The translations under genes and the position numbers were made by a program. Below are positions 1 through 9,049 of a stretch of 64,000 bases of DNA, one piece after another. Origin of the DNA: Altererythrobacter sp. Root672 (GTDB taxonomy: Bacteria > Pseudomonadota > Alphaproteobacteria > Sphingomonadales > Sphingomonadaceae); the NCBI RefSeq assembly GCF_001427865.1, contig NZ_LMHH01000001.1, positions 1-64,000 on the forward strand, in the 5' to 3' direction. Each line of letters starts with the position of its first letter. Position 1 is the stretch's first letter. The notes under the pieces were generated by a model. The model was not told the DNA's origin and searched no databases. It worked only from the letters and a program-made list of their open reading frames with translations.

Positions 1-70
1 CTTGGCAAATCGGGCTATCCGTTGCAGACACTGGTCAAAATAATAACGGGACACAGTCCCGATTGAGGGG

Positions 71-2601
71 ATGACCATAATGCGCCTGCGATCGCGCCTG
101 CTCCGTGTTGCCTTGCTTCTTCCGGTGTCGCTGCTGCTAGGCACGGGGGCGGGAGCCGCTGCGCAGGATAACCACGCCCACGCGCACGCCCAGACCGCCG
201 AAACCACGCCGGCTTCAGCGGTCAGGCAAGTGCGCTGGTCCGATCCGGCCGCCTGGCCTGACCGGAAGGTGCCGCGCGAAGGGGACGCGGTCACCATCGG
301 GCAGGACATGGACGTGCTCCTCGACGTCGATCCGCCGGCGCTGCGCAGCCTGACCATCGACGGCAAGCTCAGCTTTGCCGACGATCGCGACATCGGGCTG
401 GAAACCGAGTGGATCTATCTGCGCGGGGGCGAGCTGCAGATCGGCAGCGAGGCCAAGCCCTATACCCGCAAGGCCACGATCACCCTGACCGACAAGGTCC
501 CCGGCGAAGACGTCAACACCATGGGCGATCGCGGGATCGTGCTGATGGGCGGCACGCTGAGCCTGCACGGCGACCGGGAGCACACCTGGAGCAAGCTCGC
601 CCAGACCGCCGAGGCCGGCAGCACCCGGATCGAAGTGCTCGACGCCTCGGGCTGGCGCAAGGGCGACGAGATCGTCCTGGCCTCAACCGACTTCAACCCG
701 CGGCAGGCCGAGAAGCGCACGGTCGCAGCCGTCAACGGCAACGTGATCACGCTCGATCGCGCGCTGCAATACATGCACTTCGGCAAGATCACCTACGGGG
801 TCGACGAGCGCGGCGAGGTCGGCTTGCTGACGCGCAATATCCGCATCCAGGCGTCGGACGACGCGGAAAGCACCTACTTCGGCGGCCACATCATGGCTGG
901 CACCTGATCGGCGAAGGCCAGGGGCAGTACATCAAGAACTCGGCCATCCACGACACCTACAGCCGTTGCGTCACCGTCCACGGCACCAACAACGTCCAGG
1001 TGGAGAACAACGTCACCTTCAACACCGTGGGGCACTGCTTCTTCCTCGAAGACGCGGTCGAGACCGGCAACCAGTTCGTCCACAACCTCGGGATCATGAC
1101 CAAGTGTCATCCGACACTGCCGTGCGAGCCGACCAACCTTACCCTGGCTCATCAGTCGACGAAGGGTCAGGCTTCCGAGCATATCCTGATCCCCTCGGAC
1201 AACACCGTCTCCACCTTCTGGATCACCAATCCCGACAACGTCTACCGCGACAACGTGGCCGCAGGCTCCGACCAGATCGGCTTCTGGATGGCCTTTCCGA
1301 CGCATCCGACAGGCCAGTTCGCAGGCACGGAAATCAGCGCCAATACCTGGCCCGGACGGACCAAGCTGCGGGAGTTCAGCGGCAATGTCGCCCACTCCAA
1401 CTTCGATGGTCTGATGCTTGACCGCGGCCCCGGGCCCGACGGCAAGTTCGGTATCGCCGGCCCCAATCTGACCAGCTACGCCAATCCCGCGGATACGAGC
1501 AGCGGCTTGGTGGCGTCGGTGTTCGACAATTTCACCGGCTACAAGAACCGCAACGGCGCCATCTGGGGCCGTGGTGAGATGCATCTCTACACCAATCTGA
1601 AATTGGCCGACAACGCCATCGGCTTCACCCATGCTTCCGGCATTCCCGGTATCGCGCCCTACACGTCACGGGTCGTCGATTCGCTGTTCGTGGGGGAGAG
1701 CGACAACATTGGTAACCCCACCACGCCCGAAGAAGTGGCTTACGGCCGCAGCCTGCCGAACGCATCCGCGGACTTCCCGATCCGCGGCTACGAGTATTAC
1801 GATTTCCACCACGAAGTCGAAAACACCAAGTTCGTGAACTACGTGTCCAACGAGCTGCGCGATGCGGGCGCTCTCTCCTACCTGCTGTTCACCAGCTTCG
1901 GCATGAGCACCGACAACTCGGTCAAGGGCCTGACCTTCGTCAACGCCCAGCCGGTCAGCTTCCCGCCGATCCAACGCCGCTGGGCGTCGGATTACGGGCG
2001 CAGTGCAGCCTACAAGAGCGCGGCCTTCCGCGACCTCGACGGCTCGGTCAGCGGCATTCCCGGCGCCTACATCGTCATCGACAACGGCATCGCGGCCGAT
2101 GAAGAAGCCTGCCAGATCAAGGCGACCTGGAATGCTGCCATCTGCAGGGGCGACATCGGCCGGTTCAGCATCGCAGGCAATTTCAGCGGGTTCGAAACAG
2201 GCCCGATCACCGATCCGATCATCCTCCAGCGCCATGGCAAGCGGTTCGAATATGTCGGGGAAACCACGATCGGCAGTGGCGCTGAGCTACGGGTCGAGAC
2301 GTCCAGGGACAAGCTGTCCCTGTCCCTGACCGAAATGGACGACGGCTCCTCGGTTATTCTCGAGTTTCCCGGGTTCACTGTCGCCACCGGCGGCGTGGAG
2401 AAGTCCAGCCTGGCGGAACTTCGCGAGGCCCGTGAGACATCCTGGTTCAAGGATGGCAACAAGCTGTGGGCCAAGCTCGTGGTCGACAATGCTGCAGGCC
2501 TGACGGTTTCGCCCGGGAGCAATGCGCCTCCCGGTTTCGCCGCCAGGGCTTTGCCTGTGGGAGCCACCCTAAACGTCAGCAAGGAAGGCCTCGGCGGCTG
2601 A
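71..2601 (+). pseudogene. G8 domain-containing secreted protein, interrupted by a frameshift
   Basis: The first part (71-907) starts with a signal peptide (about residues 1-32, cleavage near GAAAQD) followed by a G8-type beta domain (WSDPAAWPD, then VTIGQDMDVLLDVD, then ALRSLTIDGKLSF). G8 domains occur in secreted or surface beta-helix proteins related to CEMIP/hyaluronan-binding proteins. The reading frame stops at 905-907, yet the same protein continues one frame back from about 900 to 2601 with a right-handed beta-helix-like region (YIKNSAIHDTYSRC, VENNVTFNTVGHCFF). Adding one G to the GG at 899-900 restores a continuous 843-residue protein reading MAGHLIGEGQGQYIKN across the join, so this is a one-base loss, either real or a sequencing error. 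The substrate is unknown but is probably a polysaccharide. GAGGGG lies directly before the first ATG; the ATG at 80 is better spaced. Confidence 0.75.
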
Positions 2602-2656
2602 CTGAGCGAGAGCCCCCGGCGCAAGCCGGGGGTGGCTGCCTCGCCCAGCTTTCCAG

Positions 2657-2672
2657 CCGAAAGCGCTTTCGG
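2657..2672. repeat. 16-bp perfect palindrome beside the left attachment site
   Basis: CCGAAAGC followed by GCTTTCGG forms a perfect palindrome just outside the left copy of the tRNA-Thr repeat. In the uninterrupted chromosome it would lie downstream of tRNA-Thr, where it could act as a tRNA transcription terminator. The equivalent spot beside the right copy (near 22610-22625) keeps the CCGAAAGC arm, but the second arm is altered. Confidence 0.45.
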
Positions 2673-2683
2673 CAGGACTTTTA

Positions 2684-2749
2684 CAGATTGCCTAGGGAAA
2701 GAGGTGGTGCCGCTTACGTGACTCGAACACGTGACCCCATCATTACGAA
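2684..2749 (-). repeat. attL: 66-bp direct repeat with the 3' part of tRNA-Thr
   Basis: These 66 bases are identical to 22633-22698. Read on the minus strand they comprise the anticodon loop, 3' anticodon strand, T arm, acceptor strand and CCA of tRNA-Thr(CGT), plus about 21 bases downstream. Identity ends exactly at the 5' edge of the anticodon loop, after which the left copy diverges (GGCCTTGG) and lacks the 5' half of the tRNA. It is therefore a remnant produced by integration and not a working tRNA gene. Confidence 0.92.
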
Positions 2750-2867
2750 GGCCTTGGAAGCTCGGCGCAGACGTGAGGAATTCCGCCGTTTCTGGGGAGA
2801 TTTTGGCTGAGCGGCTGGTGCGACCCAAAGACCACCCAAACTCGCCGAATTCCGCCTGTGGAGCGTT

Positions 2868-2894
2868 TTCCTAGCGAAAGTGCTTTCGTAGGAA
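2868..2894. repeat. Hairpin-forming inverted repeat at the island's left end
   Basis: TTCCTAGCGAAAG, a two-base loop, then CTTTCGTAGGAA: 12-bp arms with a single bulged G. It lies between the left attachment site and the end of the small minus-strand gene at 2990, so it could be that gene's terminator or a recombinase-binding site. There is no T run. Confidence 0.4.
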
Positions 2895-2989
2895 GTGAGG
2901 CCGAATATCGACCCGGTGCCAACCCGAATTCACTGCTCGACGCCTAGTGTCCGAACGTATCTTGCTCTTCGGCTCGGGCCAAATGAAGG

Positions 2990-3364
2990 TCAGTCCAGGG
3001 CGGGACGAATTGCCAGACCAATTGCTTGGACATGCGCCAAAGCCACGTTGAGGCGGACTTCGATTTCGCGGATTTGAAGGCCCAGCTGGAGTTCGGCATG
3101 GCCTGTGACCTGAAGAACGACGTTCATGACAGGTGGGCAGCGTGCCGCCAGAGCTAGGAGGTGAACGCCGCTGGGAGCAGCTCGCCCGTGCAGCCACGCC
3201 CGTGCTGCCGTGTCGCTAACACCTGTCCAACGCATCACCGTCTTGCTCGCTCGACGACTCCCTCCGAGTTCGCTTTGGAGGGCCTCGCCAATTTGCGCCG
3301 CAAGGACGGATTTCGCGAGAACACAGGGTGAATCCCGAAGTGGGCTTTCGGTATTACGAGCCAT
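2990..3364 (-). CDS. Small helix-turn-helix-like protein divergent from a serine recombinase
   Basis: A 124-residue protein read from the ATG at 3364, which has GGAG eight bases upstream; longer starts exist but lack a ribosome site. The middle (AAQIGEALQSEL, then KTVMRWTGVSDTAARAWLHG) looks like a helix-turn-helix in which WTGVSDTAARAWLHG is the recognition part, followed by a Leu/Ala-rich helix and an amphipathic C-terminal helix (LGLQIREIEVRLN). It is transcribed divergently from the recombinase at 3419 across a 54-bp gap, which suits a regulator of the recombinase operon. No exact family is assigned. Confidence 0.65.
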   Translation of the reverse strand: MARNTESPLRDSPCVLAKSVLAAQIGEALQSELGGSRRASKTVMRWTGVSDTAARAWLHGRAAPSGVHLLALAARCPPVMNVVLQVTGHAELQLGLQIREIEVRLNVALAHVQAIGLAIRPALD

Positions 3365-3418
3365 TCTTGCGTCTCCGATCATGTACACGCGGGTTAAGCA
3401 GCGTGTCCGAGACGCAGG

Positions 3419-4981
3419 ATGTTGGATCACTCGCCAGAGTTCGACAGGACTACACCGCCGAAATTACTGGCGGCAGAATACGTCCGTATGTCGACGGAGC
3501 ATCAAAGGTACTCCACCGACAATCAGGCTATCGCAATTCGCCACTACGCTGCTCGAAGAGGGTATGAGATTGTTCGAACCTACGCCGATGAGGGGAAGAG
3601 CGGTCTTACGTTGGACGGCCGTCCAGCGCTGCAGCGGCTACTCGACGATGTTTCACGGGGCTTAGCGGAATTTACGGTTCTCCTCGTATATGACGTTAGC
3701 CGGTGGGGACGGTTTCAAGATCCCGACGAGGCGGCAACGTACGAACTGAGTTGCCGTCGTGCTGGCGTTCAGGTCCACTACTGCGCTGAGCAGTTTGAAA
3801 ACGACGGCAGCATCAGCTCGTCCATAATTAAGACCGTCAAACGGGCCATGGCGGGCGAATACAGCCGCGAGCTGTCAGTCAAGGTGTTTTCGGGTCAGGC
3901 TAATCTAATTCGCCTCGGTTTTCGGCAGGGCGGAGCGGCCGGCTATGGCCTTAGGCGCATGCTCCTTGACCAGTCGGGTCGGAGGAAAGGCATTTTGGCT
4001 CCCGGAGAACATAAAAGCATCACGACTGACCGAGTGGTACTAGTACCTGGACCCGATCACGAGATCGAAGTTGTTCGGGAGATCTATCGACTATTTGCAA
4101 AGCGGGCATGGACGGAAGGGCAAATCGCCGAAGAGCTAAACCGACGAAATATCGAAAATGGTGCCGGAAGAGAGTGGACGCGTGGGACGGTCCATCAATT
4201 GCTTATTAACGAAAAGTATATCGGCAATAACGTCTGGGCGCGAACTTCCTTTAAGTTGAAAGGCAACTGCATCCGCAACAAGCCTGATGCCTGGATTAGG
4301 GCAGATGGAGTTTTTGAAAGTATTGTAGATCCGACGTTATTTAGCGCCGCAAAAGCGATCATTCATCAGAGAAGCGCAAAATTAGCTGACAGTGAGATGC
4401 TGGAACTTCTTGCGCAAATTCTTGAACGTAACGGCTACCTTTCAGGCTTGGTTATTGACGAAACTGAGGGTTGCCCGTCGAGCCATTCATACCGCACCCG
4501 TTTTGGGAGTCTACTCAGAGCCTACACGCTGATTGGCTTTGTGCCAGACCATGATTTTCGCTTTCTCGAAATCAATCGGAAATTACGAGCGATGCATCCC
4601 GACATCGTCAGAGCGGCAATCCAAGGCGTTGTATCAGCCGGTGGGGCTGTATCCCAGGATCCCGCCACCGATCTGTTGACGATCAACGGGGAGTTCACGG
4701 TCTCGCTCGTGATTGTCCGCTGCTCGACAACCACTGCTGGAAGTCTGCGCTGGAAGTTGCGGCTAGACGAAAGACTTCGGCCGAACCTGACCGTGGCAGT
4801 GCGGATGGACAGGTCCAACGAATACCCTAGAGATTATTATCTGTTACCGCGCCTGGACGTGCGCGAGGCGGTGCTGCGCATTGCTGAATATAACGGTCTT
4901 TCGCTTGATGCCTATCGCTTCGACAGTCTCGAGCCATTTTTTCAAATGGCTGCGCGAGACCATTATCGGAAGGCGGCCTGA
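3419..4981 (+). CDS. Large serine recombinase
   Basis: A 520-residue protein. The N-terminus is a resolvase/invertase catalytic domain: YVRMSTEHQ carries the nucleophilic serine, YADEGKSGLTLDGRPALQRLL follows, and LLVYDVSRWGRF holds the conserved D-x-S-R. Next comes a 'recombinase' DNA-binding domain (about 190-300; EIYRLFAKRAWTEGQIAEELNRR, then WTRGTVHQLLINEKYIGN). The C-terminal 200 residues match nothing I recognise. The ATG has only a weak upstream AGG. Its stop overlaps the start of the following ParB-like gene (4979-4983), so the three genes form one transcription unit. It may catalyse movement of the island's left segment. Codon usage is more AT-rich than in the flanking chromosome. 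Confidence 0.9.
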   Translation: MLDHSPEFDRTTPPKLLAAEYVRMSTEHQRYSTDNQAIAIRHYAARRGYEIVRTYADEGKSGLTLDGRPALQRLLDDVSRGLAEFTVLLVYDVSRWGRFQDPDEAATYELSCRRAGVQVHYCAEQFENDGSISSSIIKTVKRAMAGEYSRELSVKVFSGQANLIRLGFRQGGAAGYGLRRMLLDQSGRRKGILAPGEHKSITTDRVVLVPGPDHEIEVVREIYRLFAKRAWTEGQIAEELNRRNIENGAGREWTRGTVHQLLINEKYIGNNVWARTSFKLKGNCIRNKPDAWIRADGVFESIVDPTLFSAAKAIIHQRSAKLADSEMLELLAQILERNGYLSGLVIDETEGCPSSHSYRTRFGSLLRAYTLIGFVPDHDFRFLEINRKLRAMHPDIVRAAIQGVVSAGGAVSQDPATDLLTINGEFTVSLVIVRCSTTTAGSLRWKLRLDERLRPNLTVAVRMDRSNEYPRDYYLLPRLDVREAVLRIAEYNGLSLDAYRFDSLEPFFQMAARDHYRKAA

Positions 4982-5874
4982 TGACCTCACATCCAGCCCA
5001 ACATATTTCGATGATCGCAATCGACTGCATTGCGGTGATCAATCCGCGTGTGCGGAACCGGGGATCGTTCAGGGACATAGTCGATAACATCGCCGACATA
5101 GGACTGAAGCGGCCAATCACTGTGACACAACGTGCCGACGGTGATGGTTCCTCCTACGACCTTGTTTGCGGTCAAGGTCGATTAGAGGCGTATATAGCGC
5201 TCGGACAGACCGAAGTTCCGGCGCTCGTGATCGAAGCCGACCGCGACGAGTGCCTTGTCGCAAGTCTCGTAGAAAACTGCGCGAGGCGACAACACACGGC
5301 TGTCGAATTGTTACAAGATATCGGGGGAATGGCTGAGAGGGGCTACTCACCGTCGGACATAGCGCAAAAGACTGGGTTAAAGGCCGATTATGTGCGCTGC
5401 GTTATCCGGCTTCTTGCCAATGGCGAGCAGCGACTTCTGCGATCAGTGGAGCGCGGCACGATCCCTCTGAGCGTCGCGGTGGAAATCGCTGATGCAAAGG
5501 ACTCCGACATGCAAACAGCGCTTACGCGAGCTTATGAAGGCGGGTTGCTGAAGGGGCGAAAGCTTCTGATTGCTCGAAAAGTAATTGAAGACCGTCGGCG
5601 GCACGGCAAAGGCCTTTCACGAAACAGTGGCCGGCGAAACGAAGGTGTCTCTGCGAAGGCGCTGGTGAAAGCCTACAAAGAAGATGCTGATCGGAAGCGC
5701 TCGCTGATCGAGCGCGCGCATTCCACTAAAGACAAGTTGCTCCTGATTGTCGAAGCTCTGCGACGGCTTAGTCAGGACTCCGGGTTTATCAGCTTGCTTG
5801 AAAAGGAACATCTACCGACACTGCCCAGCAACCTGGCTCTTCGATTACGGACTGAACCGGGTGCAGTGCAATGA
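4981..5874 (+). CDS. ParB/Spo0J-like nuclease-domain protein
   Basis: A 297-residue ParB-type protein. The N-terminal ParB domain shows INPRVRNRGSFRDIVDNIADIGLKRPITV, then LVCGQGRLEAYIALG (the nucleotide-binding GxxRxxA-like box, here GQGRLEA) and LVENCARR. A helix-turn-helix follows (YSPSDIAQKTGLKADYVRCVIRLL), and the C-terminal half is basic and helical. The start overlaps the recombinase stop by one base and the stop overlaps the next ParB-like gene. Chromosomal ParB acts with ParA on parS, but no ParA is present here, so it more likely works with the serine recombinase in integration control or element maintenance. Confidence 0.85.
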   Translation: MTSHPAQHISMIAIDCIAVINPRVRNRGSFRDIVDNIADIGLKRPITVTQRADGDGSSYDLVCGQGRLEAYIALGQTEVPALVIEADRDECLVASLVENCARRQHTAVELLQDIGGMAERGYSPSDIAQKTGLKADYVRCVIRLLANGEQRLLRSVERGTIPLSVAVEIADAKDSDMQTALTRAYEGGLLKGRKLLIARKVIEDRRRHGKGLSRNSGRRNEGVSAKALVKAYKEDADRKRSLIERAHSTKDKLLLIVEALRRLSQDSGFISLLEKEHLPTLPSNLALRLRTEPGAVQ

Positions 5875-6761
5875 CTGGAAAGGTCAAGCGACCTGTCGCC
5901 CGCGCATTCGAAGAAGCGACGCTCCGGATACCGCTGGACCAAATACGGCCACTACGTCCATTCAACTCGACGGTTCGCAACACCGTGAAGTATCGACAGA
6001 TCGCTGCCTCTATCAGAGAAGTAGGGCTTATCGAACCGCCCGTGGTGGTTCGCGATCCTTCGGTCGAAGGGCATTTTCGGCTCCTGGATGGTCACTTAAG
6101 ACTAGATGTCCTGATTGCGCAGCAGGAGTCAGACGTCGTCTGCCTTGTCGCCACCGAAGACGAAGGGTTCTCCTACAACCGCCGGATCAGCCGCATTGCG
6201 ACCATTCAAGAACACCGCATGATTCTGGAAGCGATAAACCGAGGAGTGTCGGAGGAACGGCTTGCTCGTGCGCTAGACGTAAACATCCAGAGTATCCGGA
6301 CTAAGCGGAACCTTCTTTCCGGCATCTGCGATGAAGCCGTCGAACTCCTCAAGGACAAGCACGTAGCAATCAATGCTTTCAAGCAACTTCGTGTCCTGAA
6401 GCCGATGCGACAGATCGCGGCTGCAGAAATGATGGTCGCAATGAACCAGTATTCGTTGGGTTATGTGAAATCGATCGTCGCCGCTACGCCTCCCGACCAA
6501 TTGATTGAAAGCACTAAAAAGCCTCGACTGGGTCTGACCCCAGATCAAGTCGACCTGATGACGGAAGAGGCCGCTCGGCTGGATAGGCAATTCAAGCAGA
6601 TCGAACAGAACTATGGTGAGGACCACCTAGATCTAATGCTCGCGTCAGCCTATGTCTCAAGCCTGCTCGAAAATGCACGGATAGTACGTCATCTGGCCAA
6701 GCACCACGCCCAGCTGCTTAGCGAGTTCCAGCGTATTGCAGAGTTACAGAAAGTAGCGTGA
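5871..6761 (+). CDS. ParB-like protein with RepB-type C-terminal domain
   Basis: A 296-residue protein starting four bases inside the preceding gene (ATGA overlap). The N-terminus is ParB-like (IPLDQIRPLRPFNSTV, then IAASIREVGLIEPPVVV, then FRLLDGHLRLDVL). It is followed by an HTH (VSEERLARALDVNIQSIRTKRNLL) and a C-terminal region resembling the plasmid-partition RepB C-terminal family (LKPMRQIAAAEMMVAMNQYSLGYVKSIVAATP). Together with the upstream recombinase and first ParB-like gene it makes a three-gene cassette. I recall similar trios on alphaproteobacterial islands, but this is memory and not a search. It is the last gene of the cassette. Confidence 0.85.
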   Translation: MTGKVKRPVARAFEEATLRIPLDQIRPLRPFNSTVRNTVKYRQIAASIREVGLIEPPVVVRDPSVEGHFRLLDGHLRLDVLIAQQESDVVCLVATEDEGFSYNRRISRIATIQEHRMILEAINRGVSEERLARALDVNIQSIRTKRNLLSGICDEAVELLKDKHVAINAFKQLRVLKPMRQIAAAEMMVAMNQYSLGYVKSIVAATPPDQLIESTKKPRLGLTPDQVDLMTEEAARLDRQFKQIEQNYGEDHLDLMLASAYVSSLLENARIVRHLAKHHAQLLSEFQRIAELQKVA

Positions 6762-6940
6762 AAGAGGGGTTCAACGTGGCGCAGCGTCGGTCGGACGCAC
6801 TAAACACCCGTCGCCGAGGGTAACACCGTAGCATCAGTTATCGACCGCAGTGGGACGATTGCAGCCGGTTCGCTAAGGGAGCCAAGTGTGAGCGGTCGCT
6901 AGAGACCGCCAACTCCACTACCGTCCCTGGAGTTCTTCTC

Positions 6941-7177
6941 GTGCCAGACAGCATCGATCGAAACGAATGTTGGAAGAACCTTCGTGAAGCACTCATTGAG
7001 GCCAAACGAGCGGCAAGTGAGGAAGCTAGAGATGCTCATCTCCAAGAGATGGGGCGATGGGCGGATAAGCTTGCTGAGGCAACAAGTGCAAACACGCCCA
7101 GCCCGCCGAGCAGCAGCGACTACGTGGAAGCAGCTATGGACGACACCTACCTCATTGAGTGGGTCATCCCACTTTGA
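6941..7177 (+). CDS. Possible small hypothetical protein
   Basis: A 78-residue reading frame from a GTG with a CTGGAG-like ribosome site at moderate distance. The composition (ECWKNLREALIEAKRAASEEARDAHLQEMGRW) is helical and charged, as in a real small protein. No family is recognised. It lies alone in the roughly 560-bp gap between the ParB cassette and the next minus-strand gene; the rest of that gap shows nothing convincing. Confidence 0.35.
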   Translation: MPDSIDRNECWKNLREALIEAKRAASEEARDAHLQEMGRWADKLAEATSANTPSPPSSSDYVEAAMDDTYLIEWVIPL

Positions 7178-7325
7178 ACGCAAAGGTTCGCAAAGCTGTA
7201 TGAAGACAGCTAGTTGGTTTTGCGTGCGATCTGTCGGCGGGGCCTCGCCGGACTTTACATATCTGTCGTTATCAGTCTGGGTTGCGCGATTGGGCCGAAC
7301 AACTTCGCCACGCACTTGCCTGCAG

Positions 7326-8045
7326 CTAAGGGACCAATTCAACCTTTGCGCATCGGGTGGAGAACTCCCGCAGTGCTGCTGCAAGCCGCTCGGTCATGCC
7401 CGCAGGCGCCAAGGTGAAGAACAGTAGATTGGGCGCAACCCGCCCACGCAGAATTGGCAGGTTCGCAGCTTCTCCGCAAAACGACGCCAGCTTTTCGCGA
7501 ACCTCTATCGCTCGCTGAACGGGGTCGCATTGTCGGGCAAACTGAATGGCGACGACCGACTTTCCAGCCGCAAGGTAATCGATGGCCTCGCTGTACAGCG
7601 CATATTTTGGCCGCGTCCGTGACGTCATCGACTTAACCTCAAAGCCGTTGTCTGGGTCGAGGAAGACGAGATCGGCGCGGTTGAGGGCATCGACCCCTTC
7701 GCGATGCCAGCAGCCTCGATCCTGCGCCGCTACGGGGCGCTCAAAGTAGTCGGTTTCAGCCGGAAGGATGCCCCACGCGGCGACATTCGCGAGCGATCTG
7801 GCAGCTGGTACATCGAAGCCGTGAATGCGCTCAAACAGGTCCGGGTCGGCTTCACGCCAGACACCGCCTTTGAGGTGATGCCGTTTTTCGCCGTCGTTGT
7901 TTCCCGGTCGATCCACCTGCTCCGGTAAGGTCAGATACCAATTGATGCCGAGCCGCAAGTCGAGGTTGGCCTGAAGGTGGCGGAGCAATCCGTACTTCAA
8001 GAAGTCGTGGGAATCCCCAAGATAGCGTTCCTGCATTGCCCCCAA
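7326..8045 (-). CDS. Conserved protein of unknown function with an LDPDNG motif
   Basis: A 239-residue protein; the start could also be the internal methionine at 8036 (MQERYLGDSHDFLKYG). Visible blocks are YLGDSHDFLKYGLLRHL near the N-terminus, LGINWYLTLPEQVD, and ADLVFLDPDNGFEVKS in the middle, followed by KYALYSEAIDYLAAGKSVVAIQF. The order of a GD-F-KY block, a YL..P block and an LDPDNG block followed by a beta-strand resembles a Rossmann-like (methyltransferase- or nuclease-like) fold, but no catalytic activity can be assigned. It probably forms an operon with the small winged-helix gene 71 bp upstream (8117-8320). Confidence 0.7.
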   Translation of the reverse strand: MGAMQERYLGDSHDFLKYGLLRHLQANLDLRLGINWYLTLPEQVDRPGNNDGEKRHHLKGGVWREADPDLFERIHGFDVPAARSLANVAAWGILPAETDYFERPVAAQDRGCWHREGVDALNRADLVFLDPDNGFEVKSMTSRTRPKYALYSEAIDYLAAGKSVVAIQFARQCDPVQRAIEVREKLASFCGEAANLPILRGRVAPNLLFFTLAPAGMTERLAAALREFSTRCAKVELVP

Positions 8046-8116
8046 TCCGTCTCGCGTCTGGCCCGACCAAGAGCAGGGGTCTAAAACATACTCAAAGGAT
8101 GTCGAAGGGTAATGCT

Positions 8117-8320
8117 CTATCGAGCGACCACAAAATAGCGAAAGGGGTCTGCCTGGTAGCCTTTGCCTTCACGGCGGACCTTGCCATTTCGCATCAGTCG
8201 TCGACAGGTTGAATTGACCCTCTGCTGATAAGCGTCGGGTCCGAAGAGCGCGTGAGCGATTTGTGCCTCGGTCAATCCTGGTCTTCTCGCAACGAGCAAT
8301 TCGATGTCATCGAGCAACAC
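8117..8320 (-). CDS. Small winged-helix DNA-binding protein
   Basis: A 67-residue protein that is essentially one winged helix: IELLVARRPGLTEAQIAHALFG (first helices), YQQRVNSTCRRLMRNGKV (recognition helix), then a wing ending YQADPFRYFVV. It is upstream of, and in the same direction as, the unknown gene at 7326-8045, and divergent from the DUF6998-like gene at 8414, so it may regulate both. Confidence 0.65.
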   Translation of the reverse strand: MLLDDIELLVARRPGLTEAQIAHALFGPDAYQQRVNSTCRRLMRNGKVRREGKGYQADPFRYFVVAR

Positions 8321-8413
8321 TACAATGCCTCCAGAATTGACCGATCCGGCCCACTTCTATCAAGCGAAGACGAACTTCTCTATGCTTCATAATCCAACAA
8401 GTTCGGTAGCGAT

Positions 8414-8869
8414 ATGAACGAGCAATCCAAGGTCGAAGCTGTTCAGCACATAATGGCAACCCTGTTTTCTGCGCAGAACGCGCTCAGAGCACTAGCGCCT
8501 GAATTTCGCTGGGCCGGAATGGGAAACCTTCTTGGCGATTACGGCGAGTTTGTCGCGATTGAGCGCTACGGACTGATTAAAGCACCGGCCGGCGCGTCGA
8601 GCTACGACGCTGTGACTGCAGAAGGTCTTACAGTTCAAATCAAGGCCAACCGAGCGGCTGGTCAAATTGGGTTTCGAGGGGAAGCGGATTTATTGCTAGT
8701 GCTAGGCGTGTCGCATGACGGCCAGTGTACGGAAATCTACTTTGGTCCCTTTGCAAAGGCCAAAGAACTCGCTCGTTACTCCGGTCGAGATAACAAGCAC
8801 ATGGTGCCGGTCCGGCAGCTGTTGGCACTAAGCTTGGCGCAGCAAGTCCAGGTGGACGTAGAAGGGTAA
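8414..8869 (+). CDS. DUF6998-like protein with a possible PD-(D/E)xK core
   Basis: A 151-residue protein. MGNLLGDYGEFVAIERYGL, then ASSYDAVTAEG, then LTVQIKAN is the order E, D, (Q)xK seen in restriction-endonuclease-like folds, and the spacing suits a PD-(D/E)xK core. The overall sequence matches what I remember of DUF6998 proteins. It is divergent from the winged-helix gene, and the three genes (7326-8869) look like a small inserted unit, possibly a defence or restriction-type module. Its activity is unproven. Confidence 0.7.
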   Translation: MNEQSKVEAVQHIMATLFSAQNALRALAPEFRWAGMGNLLGDYGEFVAIERYGLIKAPAGASSYDAVTAEGLTVQIKANRAAGQIGFRGEADLLLVLGVSHDGQCTEIYFGPFAKAKELARYSGRDNKHMVPVRQLLALSLAQQVQVDVEG

Positions 8870-9049
8870 GCCGCCCTTGGGTCTCAAGTTTCCGACTAGC
8901 GTACCAAAGCACGAGGGTGCCCAGGTGCTTGACCATGCCTACTGATGAAACAGCGTCGGTCGTTATCAGCCCGGCTGGCGCGATCGGCATGCTAACACAG
9001 GTCAGGCCCGGTAAGACATTCTCGACGATACTGAGCTAAGCGGCACCGT

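Noticed and set aside
2701-2757. Second tRNA-Thr gene at the left att site
   Set aside because: Only the 3' half is present; the 5' half, including the D arm, is missing, so it is an integration scar.
6899-7384. 161-codon minus-strand frame overlapping the possible 6941 gene
   Set aside because: Low-complexity, no plausible ribosome site and no domain; the plus-strand alternative is only slightly better and is listed with low confidence.
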